NCBI GenBank assembly: GCA_000715685.1
Contig: KL569424.1
Span: 1 to 10,076 of the forward strand
From: Streptomyces lilacinus
GTDB taxonomy: Bacteria; Actinomycetota; Actinomycetes; Streptomycetales; Streptomycetaceae
Reading direction: 5' to 3'
Length of the DNA: 10,076 nucleotides
Shown: positions 1 through 6,253 of the stretch, in pieces
Position numbering within the stretch: position 1 is the first letter of the stretch
Layout of the letters: every line of letters starts with the position of its first letter
The notes under the pieces: generated by a model
Database searches by the model: none
What the model saw: only the letters and a program-made list of their open reading frames with translations
Told to the model about the DNA's origin: nothing
Made by a program: the position numbers and the translations under genes

Positions 1-9
1 TCCGGGGTC

Positions 10-111
10 CGGGGCGAAGCCCCGAAAGGGGGCCTGGGAGCGAAGCTCCCGGTCCGGGGGCGAGGGGCGAAGCCCCCGTTCCCGCTCCCCGGGGTCCGGG
101 GCGGAGCCCCG
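10..111. repeat. Cluster of four short GC-rich dyads
   Basis: Four mini-hairpins follow each other: CGGGGC-GAA-GCCCCG (10-24), GGGAGC-GAA-GCTCCC (36-50), GGGGC-GAA-GCCCC (64-76) and CGGGGC-GGA-GCCCCG (97-111). All share a 5-6 bp stem closed by a purine triloop. Such dyads are common between Streptomyces genes and probably lie at the 3' end of a gene outside the window, where they could act in termination or mRNA stability. The role is inferred. Confidence 0.6.
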
Positions 112-144
112 GTTTCGGGAAGGGGCGGGGCTGGGGAAACAACC

Positions 145-1152
145 ATCCTGTACGTTCACTTCCACCCGGCCACAACCACCGGCAACGGCCCCCTCCCCGA
201 AGAAACCTACGACGGCCTCCTCGCCCTCCTCACCGAGGTCAGCCCCGTCGTCCAGCCGATCCCGCCCGACGCCGCCCTCGTCGACGTCCGCGGCGCCCTG
301 CGCTACTTCGGCCACGACCCCGCCGAACTCGCCGCCCTCCTCCGGGTCCGGGCCCTCGCCCGGTACGACGCCGACTGCACCGTCGGCATCGCGGGCAACC
401 CACTGCTCGCGCGGATGGCCGCGTACGACGGCGCCCCCGGCGCCGTCCGTACGCTCCCCGGCGACCCCGAGGCCGTGACGGCCTTCCTGTCCGACAAACC
501 CGTCGCCGCCCTCCACGGCGTCGGCCCCGCGACCGCCCGCACCCTGCGCACCTACGGCCTCGACACCGTCGGCAAGGTCGCCGACGCCCCGCTCGGCGCG
601 CTGCAGCGCATCCTTGGTGCGGCCGCCGGCCGGCGGATCCACGAGCGGGCGCGCGGCATCGACCCGACCCCCGTCGCCCCGGACACCCGCACCCTGTCCA
701 TCGGCGCCGAACACCGCTTCCGCGCCGACGAACTCGACCCCCACCACCGGCGCCGCGCACTGCTCGCGCTCGCCGACGGCCTGGGCGCCCGGATGCGGGG
801 GAGCGGCCAGGTCGCCCGCGGCCTGAAGCTCACCGTCCGCTACGCCGACGGCTCCTCGACCACCCGCTCCCGTACCTTCCCCGAACCGACCGCGCACGGC
901 CCCGACCTCGTCGCGGCCGCCTACGCCCTGCACGAGGCCCTCGCCCTGCAGCGCGCCAGGGTACGGGCCGTGGCCCTGCGCGCCGAGGGCCTGTGCGATG
1001 CCCGGCACACCGCGCACCAGCTGACGTTCGACCCCGCCGACGAGAAGGCGCGGCGCGTCGAGGCGGCGATCGACCGGGCCCGGGCCCGCTTCGGCGCGGG
1101 CGTGGTGGGACCGGCGGGCACGCTCGAGGTGCCGGAGTCCGGCGCGGCCTGA
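145..1152 (+). CDS. Y-family DNA polymerase-like protein, fingers-less, start codon lost
   Basis: The open frame encodes about 335 residues and stops at 1150-1152. It resembles the DinB/UmuC (Y-family polymerase) superfamily. Visible parts, numbered from Ile at 145, are a palm strand ILYVHFH (1-7), a second palm strand with PDAALVDV (41-48), a thumb helix-hairpin-helix (LHGVGPATARTLRTYGLDTV, 123-142), then GRRIHERARGID and SIGAEHRF (about 162-192) leading into the little-finger region. By eye alignment the first catalytic Asp is His5 and the Glu of the SxDE motif is Ala43; only Asp42 remains. The two palm strands are about 37 residues apart instead of about 98 as in Dpo4, so the fingers are missing. 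It is therefore probably not a working polymerase and more like an accessory factor in the manner of ImuB. No in-frame ATG, GTG or TTG exists between the window start and Met at 415. The expected start lies just before 145, and AAACAACCATC there looks like AAACATGACCATC minus TG. Family assignment is fairly sure; function and expression are not. Confidence 0.7.
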   Translation: MLYVHFHPATTTGNGPLPEETYDGLLALLTEVSPVVQPIPPDAALVDVRGALRYFGHDPAELAALLRVRALARYDADCTVGIAGNPLLARMAAYDGAPGAVRTLPGDPEAVTAFLSDKPVAALHGVGPATARTLRTYGLDTVGKVADAPLGALQRILGAAAGRRIHERARGIDPTPVAPDTRTLSIGAEHRFRADELDPHHRRRALLALADGLGARMRGSGQVARGLKLTVRYADGSSTTRSRTFPEPTAHGPDLVAAAYALHEALALQRARVRAVALRAEGLCDARHTAHQLTFDPADEKARRVEAAIDRARARFGAGVVGPAGTLEVPESGAA

Positions 1153-1596
1153 CGGCATTTCCGTCCCGTACCGCTGTCGAGGCGCTGCGGCGGGCTGCGG
1201 GCGGCGGGCGGCGGTGCGCGGGGCACGACGCCTCGACGAACCATCAGGTACGGATCCGGCCCGCTTCGTGGCCGGCCGAGGGGCACCCGGCTCGGCAGGG
1301 GCTCGCAGGTAGCTCATGCGCCGTTTCTCACCACTGCTGACCACTTCACGCGCCTGCTGTTTCCAGCCACCCCCGCGCACACTCAAGACACCGCAAGGGG
1401 CGCCTCCGGCGCACGAATCGAGGCTCTACGAGGTGCGGCTCCCTACGACGGCGCACGCCCGTGCGCTCCTTGCCATCGTCCTGCGCCCCCGCTGAACCGG
1501 CCCGCTGGCCCGGGTCCGTGCGGGACGTGCATGGCGCAAACATCACCCCCCATCGCTCCCGCCCCTGGCTCGGGGCAGGAGCCGAGAGGAGCAACG
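1153..1596. other. Gene-free intergenic stretch
   Basis: About 440 bases between the polymerase-like gene and the secreted solenoid gene. Possible frames on both strands lack a credible start, ribosome site or recognisable protein. It includes short GC dyads such as GGCGCCTCCGGCGC around 1399-1412 and GGCTC/GAGCC (1567-1583) just before the next ribosome binding site. It presumably holds the promoter of the downstream gene, but I cannot point to one. Confidence 0.5.
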
Positions 1597-2379
1597 ATGC
1601 AGGCGATACCCCTTCGTAGAGGCCTGGCGAGCCTGTCCGCCGTGGCACTCATGGCCTTCGGTCTCGTCGGTCTGTCGGCCACCGCCGCCTCCGCGCTGCC
1701 GGCGCAGTGCACGGGCACGGAAACCAATGGCGCGGACAACATCTTCTGCCCGTTCCTGCTGCCCGGGCAGAGCATCAACAGCCTCGGTGGCAACGACACC
1801 GTCACCATCCTGGCCGACGCCAACGGCAACGTGAACACCGGTGCGGGCAACGACATCATCACCGCGGGCAACGTCGACAGCGCGGCTGTCTTCACCACCG
1901 GAAACGGCAACGACACCGTCCGGATCCTGGGCAACCACGCCGGCAACTCGATCAACACCGGCGACGGCGAGGACTTCGTCGAGATCACCGGCAACAACTC
2001 CGGACTCATCAACACCGGAGCCAACGCCGACCGGCTCGTCATCCACGGCACGGCATTGCTCGACGCGATGCTCCTCGGCCCGGGCGACGACTTCGCCAAC
2101 ATCAACACCCTCAGTCTCACCGACAGCAGTCTTGAGGGCGAAGACGGCTCCGACACCCTGACGGTCGCCGTCTGCAACCTCAGCACGATCGAGGGCGAGG
2201 GCGGCGACGACACCATCGACGTCACCGACGCCAACGGTTGCACGGTCCTGGGCGGGGCCGGCGACGACAACATCCACGAAGGCGCGGAAGCCACCGGAAC
2301 CGTCGACGGCGGATCCGGAAACGACACCTGTCAGGAAGACATCCCCTTCCTCGGCACCGAATCCAACTGCGAGGTCTGA
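1597..2379 (+). CDS. Secreted RTX/beta-roll-like solenoid protein
   Basis: This encodes 260 residues. ATG at 1597 is chosen because GAGAGGAG (1584-1591) lies 5 nt upstream; an ATG at 1531 in the same frame lacks a site and would spoil the signal peptide. Residues 1-33 form a signal peptide (basic n-region with Arg7-Arg8, hydrophobic core, ASA before Leu34), so the protein is exported. The mature part has repeated G-x-G-[ND]-D motifs like RTX calcium-binding repeats: GGNDTV (64), GAGNDII (82), GNGNDTV (102), GDGEDFV (122), GANADRL (141), GPGDDF (161), GEDGSDT (181), GEGGDDT (200), GGAGDDN (219), GGSGNDT (238). The period is about 19-20 residues, i.e. two RTX nonapeptides per unit. This suggests a beta-roll or beta-helix solenoid that binds Ca2+ after secretion. 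Six cysteines (38, 51, 193, 215, 245, 258) lie near both ends and could staple caps. No enzymatic domain is visible, so its function is unknown. Confidence 0.85.
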   Translation: MQAIPLRRGLASLSAVALMAFGLVGLSATAASALPAQCTGTETNGADNIFCPFLLPGQSINSLGGNDTVTILADANGNVNTGAGNDIITAGNVDSAAVFTTGNGNDTVRILGNHAGNSINTGDGEDFVEITGNNSGLINTGANADRLVIHGTALLDAMLLGPGDDFANINTLSLTDSSLEGEDGSDTLTVAVCNLSTIEGEGGDDTIDVTDANGCTVLGGAGDDNIHEGAEATGTVDGGSGNDTCQEDIPFLGTESNCEV

Positions 2380-2395
2380 CCCTCGCCCCAGCCCG

Positions 2396-2433
2396 AGCCC
2401 GGCCCCGAACCCTGTGAGGTGGCGGGCCGGGCT
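2396..2433 (+). terminator. Probable terminator of the solenoid gene
   Basis: AGCCCGGCCC (2396-2405) pairs perfectly with GGGCCGGGCT (2424-2433) across an 18-nt loop, starting 17 nt after the stop codon. A T-rich run (GTTTTTAT) follows at 2452-2459. Consistent with factor-independent termination; not proven. Confidence 0.5.
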
Positions 2434-2496
2434 GCGGACCATTTCGTTCCGTTTTTATGGAAAGTGCTCTGATCTCAGGAAAGTTCGTTCTTTTGC

Positions 2497-2541
2497 TTGA
2501 CGCATGCAAAGTTTTGACCGCACGCTACTCCGAAGTAAGTT
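2497..2541 (+). promoter_or_regulatory. Candidate lipase promoter with direct repeat
   Basis: TTGACC (2514-2519) and TAAGTT (2536-2541) are separated by 16 nt and would place transcription start about 70 nt before the lipase start. TTGACGCATGC (2497-2507) and TTGACCGCACGC (2514-2525) form an imperfect direct repeat with a 17-nt step over the -35 box, a possible activator site. The 5' leader contains a CGCCGG/CCGGCG dyad (2557-2577). The surrounding 2445-2560 is clearly less GC-rich than the genes. Confidence 0.4.
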
Positions 2542-2615
2542 CACGCCCTTTTAACACGCCGGCAACACAAACCGGCGCTGTTCGGCGTACCCACCCCCCG
2601 CCGTGAGGAGTTCCC

Positions 2616-3500
2616 GTGCACCTGCGTCGTAGCCGCTGGAGATCCGTCAGATCTGTCAGAGCCGTCCTGACCGCCCTGGTCCTGGCTCTGGTGGCCGCGG
2701 TGACACCGCAGACCGCGTCGGCCGCCGACACCGGCGCCGTCAGCAGCGGCTGGAACGACTACTCCTGCAAACCCTCCGCCGCCCACCCCCGCCCCGTCGT
2801 CCTCGTCCACGGAACCCTCGAGAACTCCGTCGACAACTGGGTCTTCTTCGCCCCTTACTTGACGCGCCGCGGCTACTGCGTCTTCTCCTTCGACTACGGC
2901 AAACTGCCCGGCGTCCCCGCCTTCCACGGCCTCGGCCCCATCGAGAAGTCGGCCGAGGAACTCGCCCGGGACGTCGACAAGGTGCTGGCCCTCACCGGCG
3001 CCGCGAAGGTCGACATCGTCGGCCACTCCCAGGGCGGCATGATGCCCCGCTATTACCTCAAGTTCCTGGGCGGCGCCCCCAAGGTCAACGCCCTCGTCGG
3101 CATCGCCCCCAGCAACCACGGCACCACCCTGTCCGGCATCACCAAGCTCCTCGACATCGTCCCCGGCGCCCGCGACGTCCTGAAGCAGGCCACCCCCGGC
3201 CTGTCCGACCAGGTCGTCGGCTCCGACTTCATGAAGCGCCTCAACGAGGGCGGCGACACCGTCCCGGGCGTCCGCTACACCGTCATCGCCACCCGCTACG
3301 ACGAGGTCGTGACCCCCTACCGCTCGGGGTTCCTCTCCGGCCCCAACGTGCGCAACGTGCTGGTCCAGGACCTGTGCCCGATCGACATCTCCATGCACCT
3401 GACCCTCGGCACGATCGACCGCGTCGCCTTCCACGAGGCCGCCAACGCCCTTGACCCGGAGCACGCGACGCCGGCGAACTGCGCGTCGATGGTGAGCTGA
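2616..3500 (+). CDS. Secreted lipase/esterase, alpha/beta-hydrolase fold
   Basis: This encodes 294 residues from GTG at 2616, preceded by GAGGAG (2605-2610) at 5 nt. The n-region is Arg-rich (HLRRSRWRSVRSVR) and a hydrophobic segment (15-31) ends at ASA before Ala37, so it is a Sec- or possibly Tat-type secreted enzyme. The mature protein opens with PVVLVHGTLEN (60-70; oxyanion-hole HG at 65-66), then GYCVFSFDYG and the nucleophile elbow GHSQG (136-140) with Ser138. Candidate acid and base are Asp229 in TRYDEVVTPY and His261 in DISMHLT. This layout fits the secreted triacylglycerol lipase/EstA-type family (class-2 lipase) of actinomycetes, hydrolysing acyl esters outside the cell. Cys51, 88, 254 and 289 may form two disulfides. 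No foldase gene is adjacent, as expected for this type. Substrate range cannot be read from the sequence. Confidence 0.9.
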   Translation: MHLRRSRWRSVRSVRAVLTALVLALVAAVTPQTASAADTGAVSSGWNDYSCKPSAAHPRPVVLVHGTLENSVDNWVFFAPYLTRRGYCVFSFDYGKLPGVPAFHGLGPIEKSAEELARDVDKVLALTGAAKVDIVGHSQGGMMPRYYLKFLGGAPKVNALVGIAPSNHGTTLSGITKLLDIVPGARDVLKQATPGLSDQVVGSDFMKRLNEGGDTVPGVRYTVIATRYDEVVTPYRSGFLSGPNVRNVLVQDLCPIDISMHLTLGTIDRVAFHEAANALDPEHATPANCASMVS

Positions 3501-3536
3501 CCGGCGCAGGGCGCGGTTGAGCGGAAGGTCGAAGAA

Positions 3537-3574
3537 CGGCCTGGGGGCCGTGCTTGGGCAGAGCCCCCAGGCCG
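3537..3574 (+). terminator. Terminator of the lipase gene
   Basis: A 12-bp perfect stem, CGGCCTGGGGGC (3537-3548) with GCCCCCAGGCCG (3563-3574), and a 14-nt loop lie 37 nt after the lipase stop. No U-tract follows, which is usual in Streptomyces. It may also stop transcripts coming from the convergent minus-strand gene. Confidence 0.65.
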
Positions 3575-3641
3575 TCCGATACGCCGGGCTTCGGCTGGAC
3601 TGCTTCCTCAGCCGGACGGTTCTCTCGGTCGAACGGTTCTC

Positions 3642-3998
3642 TCAGGCGTCGGCCAGGGAGATTTCGTTTCCGTTCACTGTCCAGTGCTGTCCGGGATCAC
3701 CGGAGTCGCAGCGCTGGCTGCGGACGTCGGGAGTGTTCCAGGTGTTGGCGAGACAGTAGCGGGGCGTGTCGGTCAGGGAGATCTGGTTTCCCTTGACTGT
3801 CCAGCGCTGTCCGCGGTCGCGGGAGTCACAGCGCTTGGTGCGGACTTCGGGAGTGTTCCACGTGTTGGCGAGACAGTAGCGGGGTGCGTCGGTCAGAGAG
3901 ATCTGGTTTCCCTTGACTGTCCAGTGCTGCCCACGGTCACGGGAGTCACAGGACTTGATGCTGACTGCGGAACTGTCCCAGGTGTTGGCGAGACAGTA
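3642..3998 (-). repeat. Three tandem 120-bp coding repeats
   Basis: The three trefoil subdomains are encoded by tandem units with an exact 120-bp period (3998-3879, 3878-3759, 3758-3642). The segment GTGTTGGCGAGACAGTAG recurs at 3742, 3862 and 3982 in identical form. The first two units in translation order and the last differ mainly at scattered positions. Confidence 0.9.
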
Positions 3999-4121
3999 GT
4001 CGCCGCTTACGCGGGCCTCGCTGCTCGGTTCGGCAGCCGTGGCGGTGGCGGATGCCGAGGTGCTGAAGGCCGCAAGGATTGCGGCAGCCCCGACGCCCGT
4101 CACCGCAAGGCGAATCTTCAA
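3642..4121 (-). CDS. Secreted ricin-B/CBM13-type beta-trefoil protein
   Basis: This encodes 159 residues if TTG at 4121 is used, with GGAG (4130-4127) 5 nt upstream. GTG at 4136 is an in-frame alternative, but it lacks a ribosome site and would put an acidic residue into the signal peptide. Residues 1-25 or 1-29 form a signal peptide (MKIRLAVTG then an Ala-rich core, ASA/ATA). The rest is three repeats of exactly 40 residues starting at YCLA 42, 82 and 122. Each has C-L-A-N-T-W, a second Cys 15-16 residues later (R/S-C-D-S), and a QxW motif (GQHW, GQRW, GQHW) at 65, 105 and 145. The C...C...QxW pattern and 3 x 40 layout are those of ricin-type beta-trefoil (CBM13) lectin domains, here without any attached enzyme. 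It probably binds carbohydrate outside the cell; the ligand is unknown. The repeats are far more alike than in normal trefoils, pointing to recent tandem duplication. It is convergent with the lipase. Confidence 0.8.
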   Translation of the reverse strand: MKIRLAVTGVGAAAILAAFSTSASATATAAEPSSEARVSGDYCLANTWDSSAVSIKSCDSRDRGQHWTVKGNQISLTDAPRYCLANTWNTPEVRTKRCDSRDRGQRWTVKGNQISLTDTPRYCLANTWNTPDVRSQRCDSGDPGQHWTVNGNEISLADA

Positions 4122-4157
4122 GGCCTCTCCGATCACTCAATTGTTGATGCGTGCATG

Positions 4158-4167
4158 ATCAATTGAT
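4158..4167. promoter_or_regulatory. Palindrome upstream of the beta-trefoil gene
   Basis: ATCAATTGAT is a perfect 10-bp palindrome about 37-46 bp before the TTG start, and TCAATTG occurs again at 4137-4143. These two half-similar AT-rich sites in otherwise GC-rich DNA look like an operator for the minus-strand gene. The binding protein is unknown. Confidence 0.35.
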
Positions 4168-4317
4168 GTGCGGTTCGGGTCTTATGGGGTTGTGGGCCCT
4201 GTTGTGCCCTGATTGCGCAGGGGATTCCCCCATTGGAGTGATGCAGGGGCGGGCCGGCAAGAGTTCCTGGATCTGCCAACCTTCGCATGGCTCAGACGGC
4301 GAATGCGGTGAGCGACC

Positions 4318-4737
4318 TCAGTTCAGCGCGGCGGGCTCGCTCTTCAAGCTCTCGTCGAACGCCTCGCGCGAGGTCAGGATCTGGTTGACGTGTGAGAGTG
4401 CCCAGTCGCCGATCAGCATCGTGAGCTGCCCGGCCTCGTGGCCGAGCGGGGTCAGCGCGTACTCCACGCGTGGTGGGACGGTGGGGTAGACCTTGCGGGC
4501 GACGAGGCCGTCACGCTCCAAGGTGCGCAGGGTCTGCGTCAGCATCTTCTGCGTGATGCCCGGCAGAGCTCGGCGCAGCTGGTTGAACCGCATGGGTGCC
4601 GCTTCCTGCCGCAGTGTTCCCAGCACGTACAGCACCCACTTGTTGGCGAGCACCTCGACGACGGTCCGCGAGGGGCACTCCACGGCCGGCACGGTCCAGG
4701 GGCTGCCGGCGTCGGAAGAGGCAAGAGTGGTATCCAT
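4318..4737 (-). CDS. HxlR-family transcriptional regulator (QorR/YodB-like)
   Basis: This encodes 139 residues from ATG at 4737 with GGTAGG 6 nt upstream; longer in-frame starts would run into the neighbouring gene's control region. It carries the HxlR (DUF24) winged-helix signature: Cys21-Pro, ANKWVLYVLGTL (31-42), RFNQLRRALPGITQKMLTQTL (50-70), RTLERDGLVARKVY (71-84), VPPRVEYALTPLG (87-99). These proteins bind DNA as dimers. The single cysteine, Cys21, sits where YodB, HypR and QorR sense quinones, diamide or other electrophiles by thiol modification. The gene is divergent from an NADPH:quinone oxidoreductase-type gene across a 67-bp gap, the arrangement of a local repressor and its target. 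Regulation of that neighbour is inferred from context; the family call is secure. Confidence 0.9.
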   Translation of the reverse strand: MDTTLASSDAGSPWTVPAVECPSRTVVEVLANKWVLYVLGTLRQEAAPMRFNQLRRALPGITQKMLTQTLRTLERDGLVARKVYPTVPPRVEYALTPLGHEAGQLTMLIGDWALSHVNQILTSREAFDESLKSEPAALN

Positions 4738-4804
4738 CAGGTACCTACCTTTCGGAAAAGTGCCTACTGTGCAAGGGATACCACCCTGTTCCAGGATGAT
4801 CCAC
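4738..4804. promoter_or_regulatory. Shared control region of the HxlR/oxidoreductase pair
   Basis: This 67-bp divergent intergenic region contains GTACCTAC (4741-4748) and GTGCCTAC (4760-4767), a near direct repeat with a 19-bp step, and GGTACC (4740-4745). TACTGT (4765-4770) could be the -10 of the rightward gene, and TTGCAC on the minus strand (4775-4770) could be the -35 of the leftward one. It is the obvious place for the HxlR dimer to bind; exact sites are inferred. Confidence 0.45.
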
Positions 4805-5734
4805 ATGCGAGTGATCAGTCAGCGTTCTCTTGGTGGCCCCGAAGTTCTGGAAGTCATGGAGGCCGACCGGCCGAGCCCCGGCCCCGGCGAAGTCCTGGTG
4901 CGGGTGCGCGCCACCGGCGTCAATCCGGCGGACTGGAAGGTGCGTTCCGGGCATGTGCAGTGGTTCGGCGCGCCGCCGTTCGTGCTCGGGCACGAATTCA
5001 GTGGCGAGGTGGCCGAGGCGGGGGCCGGTGTCAGCGCCTTCCATTCCGGTGACGAGGTGTTCGGGTGGGTGACACCGCCCCACGGCAGCAACGCGGACTG
5101 CGTCGTCGTCCCCGAGACCTCCGTCGCCGCCAAGCCGGCGGTCATCGACCACGTGCACGCGGCGGCTCTGCCCATCGCGGGACTCACCGCGTGGCAGGCC
5201 CTGGTCACCATCGGCCAGGTGTCCCCGGGCCAGCGCGTTCTGGTGCACGGAGCCGCGGGCGGCGTCGGGCACTTGGCCGTACAGATCGCCAAGTCGCGGG
5301 GAGCGTATGTGATCGGCACGGCCCGCGCGGGCAAGCACGAGTTCCTGCGAACGCTGGGTGCCGACGAACTCATCGACTACACGGTGACGGACTTCGCGGA
5401 CACGCGGAACGTGGATGTGGTGCTGGACACCGTCAGCAACGACTACGGGCCCAGGTCGCTGGCCACCCTGAAGCCCGGGGGAGTCCTCGTCGACGTCGTG
5501 GGCGTGGGCATCGACCGTACGGCGGTGAAGAAGCAGGCTGAGGCGGCGGGGACACGGTTCGTCGAGTTCTACCTCGAGCCGACGCCGGCCGATCTGACCG
5601 GGCTGGCCGACCTGGTGCGGCAGGGCGGTCTGCGCCCGGTGATCCAGGAGACGCTGCCTCTGACCGAGGCGGCCAAGGCCCATGAACTGAGCGAGACGGG
5701 CCGCGTACGGGGGAAGATCGTGCTGGTGCCGTGA
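4805..5734 (+). CDS. NADP-dependent zinc-independent quinone oxidoreductase (MDR family)
   Basis: This encodes 309 residues. ATG at 4805 is chosen because AGGA (4793-4796) lies 8 nt upstream; ATG at 4796, three codons earlier, overlaps that site. It is a medium-chain dehydrogenase/reductase of the quinone oxidoreductase branch. Features are an N-terminal GroES-like domain with PGPGEVLVRVRATGVNPAD (25-43) and LGHEFSGEV (61-69), then a Rossmann domain with VHGAAGGVGHLAVQIA (147-162; AAGGVG is the dinucleotide loop) and LGADELIDY (184-192). No structural-zinc cysteine cluster is seen and only one Cys (99) is present, as in the zinc-free branch. The protein probably reduces quinones or other electrophiles with NADPH in the cytoplasm. 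Its divergent HxlR neighbour suggests induction by such compounds. The natural substrate cannot be told. Confidence 0.92.
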   Translation: MRVISQRSLGGPEVLEVMEADRPSPGPGEVLVRVRATGVNPADWKVRSGHVQWFGAPPFVLGHEFSGEVAEAGAGVSAFHSGDEVFGWVTPPHGSNADCVVVPETSVAAKPAVIDHVHAAALPIAGLTAWQALVTIGQVSPGQRVLVHGAAGGVGHLAVQIAKSRGAYVIGTARAGKHEFLRTLGADELIDYTVTDFADTRNVDVVLDTVSNDYGPRSLATLKPGGVLVDVVGVGIDRTAVKKQAEAAGTRFVEFYLEPTPADLTGLADLVRQGGLRPVIQETLPLTEAAKAHELSETGRVRGKIVLVP

Positions 5735-5741
5735 GCTCACC

Positions 5742-5757
5742 GCTCCGCTTCGCTGCG
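5742..5757. repeat. GCTCCGCTTCGCTGCG repeat, copy 1
   Basis: This 16-mer recurs exactly at 6744-6759 and, with a changed end, at 10008-10023. It is one of the short GC-rich intergenic repeats of Streptomyces. Copies 2 and 3 lie directly outside the two ends of the IS-bounded island. Confidence 0.6.
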
Positions 5758-5782
5758 TGGCTCGGGGGCCGGCAGCAAGTGT

Positions 5783-6058
5783 TCAGCCGAGTGCCCTGTA
5801 CTCGGCCGACGGCTCGGCCAACTCGGGATGTTCCACCGTGTACCGAACCCCGTGAATCTTCGACATCGCCCAGTGCCACGCCTCGTCATGGAAGACGAGC
5901 CCGCGGTACGGCGCATCGCTCGGTTCGTAGGGGTAGCACTCCAAGGCCGCCGCCCACGCTTCCGTCGGCGTCAGATTGCCGTGTCGCCGCATCACCCACG
6001 CGTAGCAGCGCCGCTCGCCCTGCAGGCATTCCACATACTCGGCCTCGCTCCATGTCAC
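5783..6058 (-). CDS. Small hypothetical protein, 91 residues, possibly leaderless
   Basis: This encodes 91 residues starting GTG at 6058 (MTWSEAEYVECLQGERRCYAW). It is rich in aromatic and acidic residues (Trp3, 21, 35, 61, 63), with Cys11, 18 and 41, and has no signal peptide or membrane segment, so it is a soluble cytoplasmic protein. Codon use is typical of the host. There is no ribosome binding site, but TAGGCT on the minus strand (6070-6065) lies 6 nt before GTG. That puts transcription start on the GTG itself, the usual arrangement of leaderless actinobacterial genes. I do not recognise a family; motifs such as PTEAWAAALECYPYEPSD and GLVFHDEAWHWAM could be used to search. It is convergent with the oxidoreductase, 48 bp between stops. 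Confidence 0.65.
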   Translation of the reverse strand: MTWSEAEYVECLQGERRCYAWVMRRHGNLTPTEAWAAALECYPYEPSDAPYRGLVFHDEAWHWAMSKIHGVRYTVEHPELAEPSAEYRALG

Positions 6059-6064
6059 GCGGCG

Positions 6065-6070
6065 AGCCTA
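6065..6070 (-). promoter_or_regulatory. -10 box of a leaderless transcript
   Basis: TAGGCT read on the minus strand matches the TANNNT -10 pattern, spaced 6 nt from the GTG start of the 91-residue protein. No good -35 is visible. Confidence 0.4.
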
Positions 6071-6132
6071 GGGGGCTTTGCCGCCCGTCCCACTGTCTCC
6101 CCACGGCGGGCGGCGTCCCAGCAGGTCAGCGT

Positions 6133-6146
6133 GTGGGACGTCCCAC
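6133..6146. promoter_or_regulatory. 14-bp perfect palindrome
   Basis: GTGGGACGTCCCAC is a perfect dyad in the 195-bp region between the leftward 91-residue gene and the rightward peptidoglycan-binding-like gene. GTCCCA at 6115-6120 gives a further half-site. A regulator-binding site for one or both genes is plausible. Confidence 0.4.
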
Positions 6147-6253
6147 GAGTACGTCACTTCCGCGGCGACTGTGGCGGCTCCTGCTCCCCTCCCCGCAATC
6201 TCGTTGTCGAGCCGGCCGGTGCGGTCGGGTCCGACTTTCGGAAGGGGAAAAGA

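Noticed and set aside
1443..2442. Long open frames antisense to the solenoid gene
   Set aside because: They arise from high third-position G+C opposite a repetitive gene; no ribosome site, and the sense strand has a signal peptide and repeats.
2541..3464. 307-codon frame antisense to the lipase
   Set aside because: Low-complexity Val/Gly/Asp-rich shadow of the lipase gene, whose own catalytic motifs are clear.
3642..3998. Possible CRISPR-like or satellite repeat
   Set aside because: The 120-bp repeats are contiguous, in frame and encode QxW trefoil units; there are no spacers.
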